Positions 62,021-64,000 of a stretch of 64,000 nucleotides of DNA are shown here, piece by piece. How positions within the stretch are numbered: position 1 is the first letter of the stretch; each line of letters opens with the position of its first letter. A program made the translations under genes and the position numbers. The notes beneath the pieces are model-generated. The model was not told the origin of the DNA. It made no database searches and was given only the letters and a program-made list of their open reading frames with translations. This DNA is from Psychrobacter sp. UBA6766 (GTDB lineage Bacteria > Pseudomonadota > Gammaproteobacteria > Pseudomonadales > Moraxellaceae). The stretch is from assembly GCF_002453355.1 (NCBI RefSeq), contig NZ_DKGQ01000025.1, forward strand, positions 71,880-135,879, given 5' to 3'.

Positions 62021-62222
62021 AAGATAGAGTTAGTTCTAAATAAAACCAACATGGTAGTAGCCACGGGCGACTGGTATAAATTTTCCTTGTTTGCTGCTAT
62101 CACAGAGGCTACGAAAAATTCCTCCTAGTCGCCATGATCGGTCTTAAAGTAAACCTAATATGGTCAGCTTTAAAATTCAAAATATCGCTTCGAAATCCAT
62201 TTCTAAATGACAGTAAATAATA

Positions 62223-63248
62223 ATGACCCAAGCAAACAACCTTTCTTCTAAACCCAGCTATGCGCCGACGATGACAGTAGCGATGGCACAAAAGCGCGCG
62301 CAATTTATCAGTGCTATCCGGCAGTTTTTTGCCGCGCGTCAGGTGCTCGAGGTACAGACGCCATTGCTCTCACAAGCGGGTAATACCGACACCTTTTTGC
62401 AGTCAGTTGCCGCGCATCTTACTTATCAAGATAAACCTTGTACCTATTATTTGCACACGTCGCCAGAGTTTGCTATGAAGCGCTTACTTGCCAGCTGGCA
62501 AGTGCCTATTTATCAGATTTGTCCGGTATTTCGTGATAATGAAATAGGCGTGCGCCATAATATTGAATTTACCATGCTTGAATGGTATCAGCTGAATTAT
62601 AGCTTAGATGATATGGCGGCTGAGTTGGGTGAGCTATTGGAAGTGCTTTATGGTTATCCGATTGTGCTAAGCCATTACCGCTATGTCGATGCCTTTATGG
62701 ATTTTGTTGGCATCCATCCGCTGACAGCGAGTCTTGCTGCGTTACAAGCGGTGGCAGAAGATAAGGGTTTGATAGGGTTTAATTTTAATAGTGCAGAAAA
62801 CAGTGCAATCAATAGGGAGGAGGACATTCGGCAAAGCTGGCTGGACTTGTTGTTTAGTCATGCGGTCGAGCCAAACTTGGGTCACGATTTGCCAACATTG
62901 ATTATAGAATATCCGCCTGCGACCGCGGCTTTGGCAAAAACGGCTGTCGATAAAGACGGTAATACGGTTGCCAAGCGCTTTGAACTTTATATTAACGGTA
63001 TTGAGATTGCCAATGCTTATGATGAGCTGGCAGATGGGCAGGCGTTAAAAGTGCGCTTTGAACGTGACAATCAATTGCGTAAACGGCATCAATTGCCGCC
63101 AATGCCAATCGATGAGCACTTATTAGCGGCCTCTGATGATTTAATGCCTTGCAGCGGAATCGCCGTTGGTGTTGATAGGTTGCTGATGGTTATCACGGGC
63201 GCTAGCAGCTTAGAAGAAGTCATTCCATTTCCAAGCGGTTTGGCTTAG
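62223..63248 (+). CDS. epmA: Elongation factor P (R)-beta-lysine ligase EpmA
   Basis: EpmA (PoxA/YjeA/GenX) attaches (R)-beta-lysine to elongation factor P, which relieves ribosome stalling at poly-proline. The 341-residue protein is a class II lysyl-tRNA synthetase core without anticodon domain: FLEVQTPLL-type motif 1 (VLEVQTPLLSQAG), motif 2 CPVFRDNEIGVRHNIEFTMLEWYQ with FRDNE, and motif 3 GIAVGVDRLLMVITG. Length is close to 325 of E. coli. EpmB and EF-P genes are not in this window. It is followed by a strong terminator. Confidence 0.95.
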   Translation: MTQANNLSSKPSYAPTMTVAMAQKRAQFISAIRQFFAARQVLEVQTPLLSQAGNTDTFLQSVAAHLTYQDKPCTYYLHTSPEFAMKRLLASWQVPIYQICPVFRDNEIGVRHNIEFTMLEWYQLNYSLDDMAAELGELLEVLYGYPIVLSHYRYVDAFMDFVGIHPLTASLAALQAVAEDKGLIGFNFNSAENSAINREEDIRQSWLDLLFSHAVEPNLGHDLPTLIIEYPPATAALAKTAVDKDGNTVAKRFELYINGIEIANAYDELADGQALKVRFERDNQLRKRHQLPPMPIDEHLLAASDDLMPCSGIAVGVDRLLMVITGASSLEEVIPFPSGLA

Positions 63249-63305
63249 ATTAGTTGCTTGCTACTAGGTTTAACGTAGCTACGAATTGGTCTAAAATTTC
63301 ATAAG

Positions 63306-63342
63306 AAAAAAGCGAGTAAACCAGACGGCTTACTCGCTTTTT
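63306..63342. terminator. Bidirectional terminator between epmA and the SDR gene
   Basis: AAAAAGCGAGTAA and TTACTCGCTTTTT form a perfect 13-bp stem around a ten-base loop. Confidence 0.9.
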
Positions 63343-63395
63343 CGCTTTCTTTAAGTACCATAGAGGGACATTTTATTGATTATAGCTTTTGTGTA

Positions 63396-63944
63396 TTACA
63401 ATTTTTCGATGGCTTCTTTAATGGCATTTTCACCCGCATTGTCATCGTTGATGGTGATTTTGCCAGTACCTGCGCGCTCTTTTAAGGCGCCTGCTTGAAC
63501 GATGGTGTAATCAAGGTTGCTATTATTGACCAACCATTGATCGGCGTAATGCTTACAGATATAGTATTCTTTTAAATCCGCAATACCGGGGCTGTTCCAT
63601 TTGCTTGTATCTAATGAAAATACTGTGCTTAGCATAATATAGCGTTTAATGCCTTTATCTTTTACAGCTTGCATAGTTTTAATCGCGCCATGCAAATCGA
63701 CTTCTAAGATGTCTTTGCCGCCAGAGCCAGCAACAAAATAAACCGTATCGATATCTTGCTCGATTTGTTGTTGAATAGCGTCTTTATCAGCTGTAATGTC
63801 TAAATCTAACTGACTATAATTGTTCTCGCTAAATAATTTTTCATCTTGACGGGTTGTTCCGATCACTTGATGGTCATTAGCTAATAATTGCTTAACCAAA
63901 TCAGAACCCACTCGACCACTAGCACCAATGACTAAAATTTTCAT
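63396..63944 (-). CDS. NAD(P)-binding SDR-type oxidoreductase (atypical)
   Basis: A 182-residue Rossmann-fold protein of the atypical SDR/NmrA-like group. GASGRVGSDLVKQLL at the N terminus is the dinucleotide-binding Gly motif (ILVIGASGRVG), followed by VIGTTRQDEKL with the likely NADP phosphate-binding Arg, VYFVAGSGG, YIMLSTVFSLD and DYTIVQAGALKERAGTGKI, all typical. Family members are usually near 210 residues; here the protein ends 30 residues early after NAIKEAIEKL, so the C-terminal helix is short. No frameshifted continuation is seen. Substrate unknown. The ATG is preceded by AGGAAT. Nothing further is identified to the window end. Confidence 0.8.
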   Translation of the reverse strand: MKILVIGASGRVGSDLVKQLLANDHQVIGTTRQDEKLFSENNYSQLDLDITADKDAIQQQIEQDIDTVYFVAGSGGKDILEVDLHGAIKTMQAVKDKGIKRYIMLSTVFSLDTSKWNSPGIADLKEYYICKHYADQWLVNNSNLDYTIVQAGALKERAGTGKITINDDNAGENAIKEAIEKL

Positions 63945-64000
63945 TATTATTCCTGTCGTTATATACGTTATGATTTTTTAAGACTTTCTATTTAAAAACT

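Overview
The window is a piece of a moderately AT-rich gammaproteobacterial chromosome. Protein sequences and gene neighbourhoods point to Moraxellaceae, most likely Psychrobacter: mutS-fdxA, dsbC-hom, rne/rluC with a HAD gene, engB with cytochromes c4/c5, fur-bamE-rnfH and pilT-pilU-yggS are all arrangements known from Pseudomonas relatives. Very long, low-complexity RNase E and an enlarged MutS fit the same group. The genus is inferred from recall of families, not from a search.

Layout. 1-2000: end of an McrB-like GTPase and a complete McrC-like nuclease subunit (a modified-DNA restriction system). 2100-2600: tRNA-Pro, tRNA-Arg and tRNA-His with two near-consensus sigma-70 promoters. 3180-5520: an AraC-type regulator and an unrecognised 356-residue protein. 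5600-7780: type II secretion genes gspF and gspG. 8080-10900: DsbD, preceded by a tandem copy of its N-terminal domain only. 11200-13520: outer-membrane phospholipase A and ComF. 13840-23400: a type IV pilus block with five genes resembling fimT/U, pilV, pilW, pilX and pilY1, two PilE-like minor pilins, then two tandem major-type pilins, each behind its own sigma-54 type promoter. 23500-30300: ferredoxin FdxA, MutS and SecA. 30570-33070: a lipoprotein and two DUF2382 stress-type proteins. 33570-38620: thiolase, homoserine dehydrogenase, a DsbC with a lipobox, and a DUF808 membrane protein. 38740-46170: RNase E, a 1.25-kb spacer with a possible small secreted protein, RluC, a long hairpin and a HAD phosphatase. 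46310-51840: EngB, cytochromes c5 and c4, a transporter-like protein, RnfH, BamE and Fur. 51960-55430: PilU, PilT and YggS. 55500-63950: a CorC/PaeA-type CBS protein, NadE, an AI-2E family permease, PdxB, EpmA and an SDR-type oxidoreductase.

Functional links. The pilus genes (minor pilins, PilY1 adhesin, two pilins) and the distant PilT/PilU retraction motors would serve twitching, adhesion and DNA uptake; ComF fits the same competence theme. DsbC and DsbD form the periplasmic disulfide isomerisation pathway, relevant because both major pilins share four cysteines. GspF/GspG belong to type II secretion, whose other genes are not here.

I found no prophage, insertion sequence, CRISPR array or clearly new multigene system. 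The most interesting items are the paired four-cysteine pilins with separate sigma-54 promoters, the tandem DsbD-alpha duplication, the 76-base hairpin at 45352, the small secreted ORF in the rne-rluC spacer, and the unrecognised protein at 4452.
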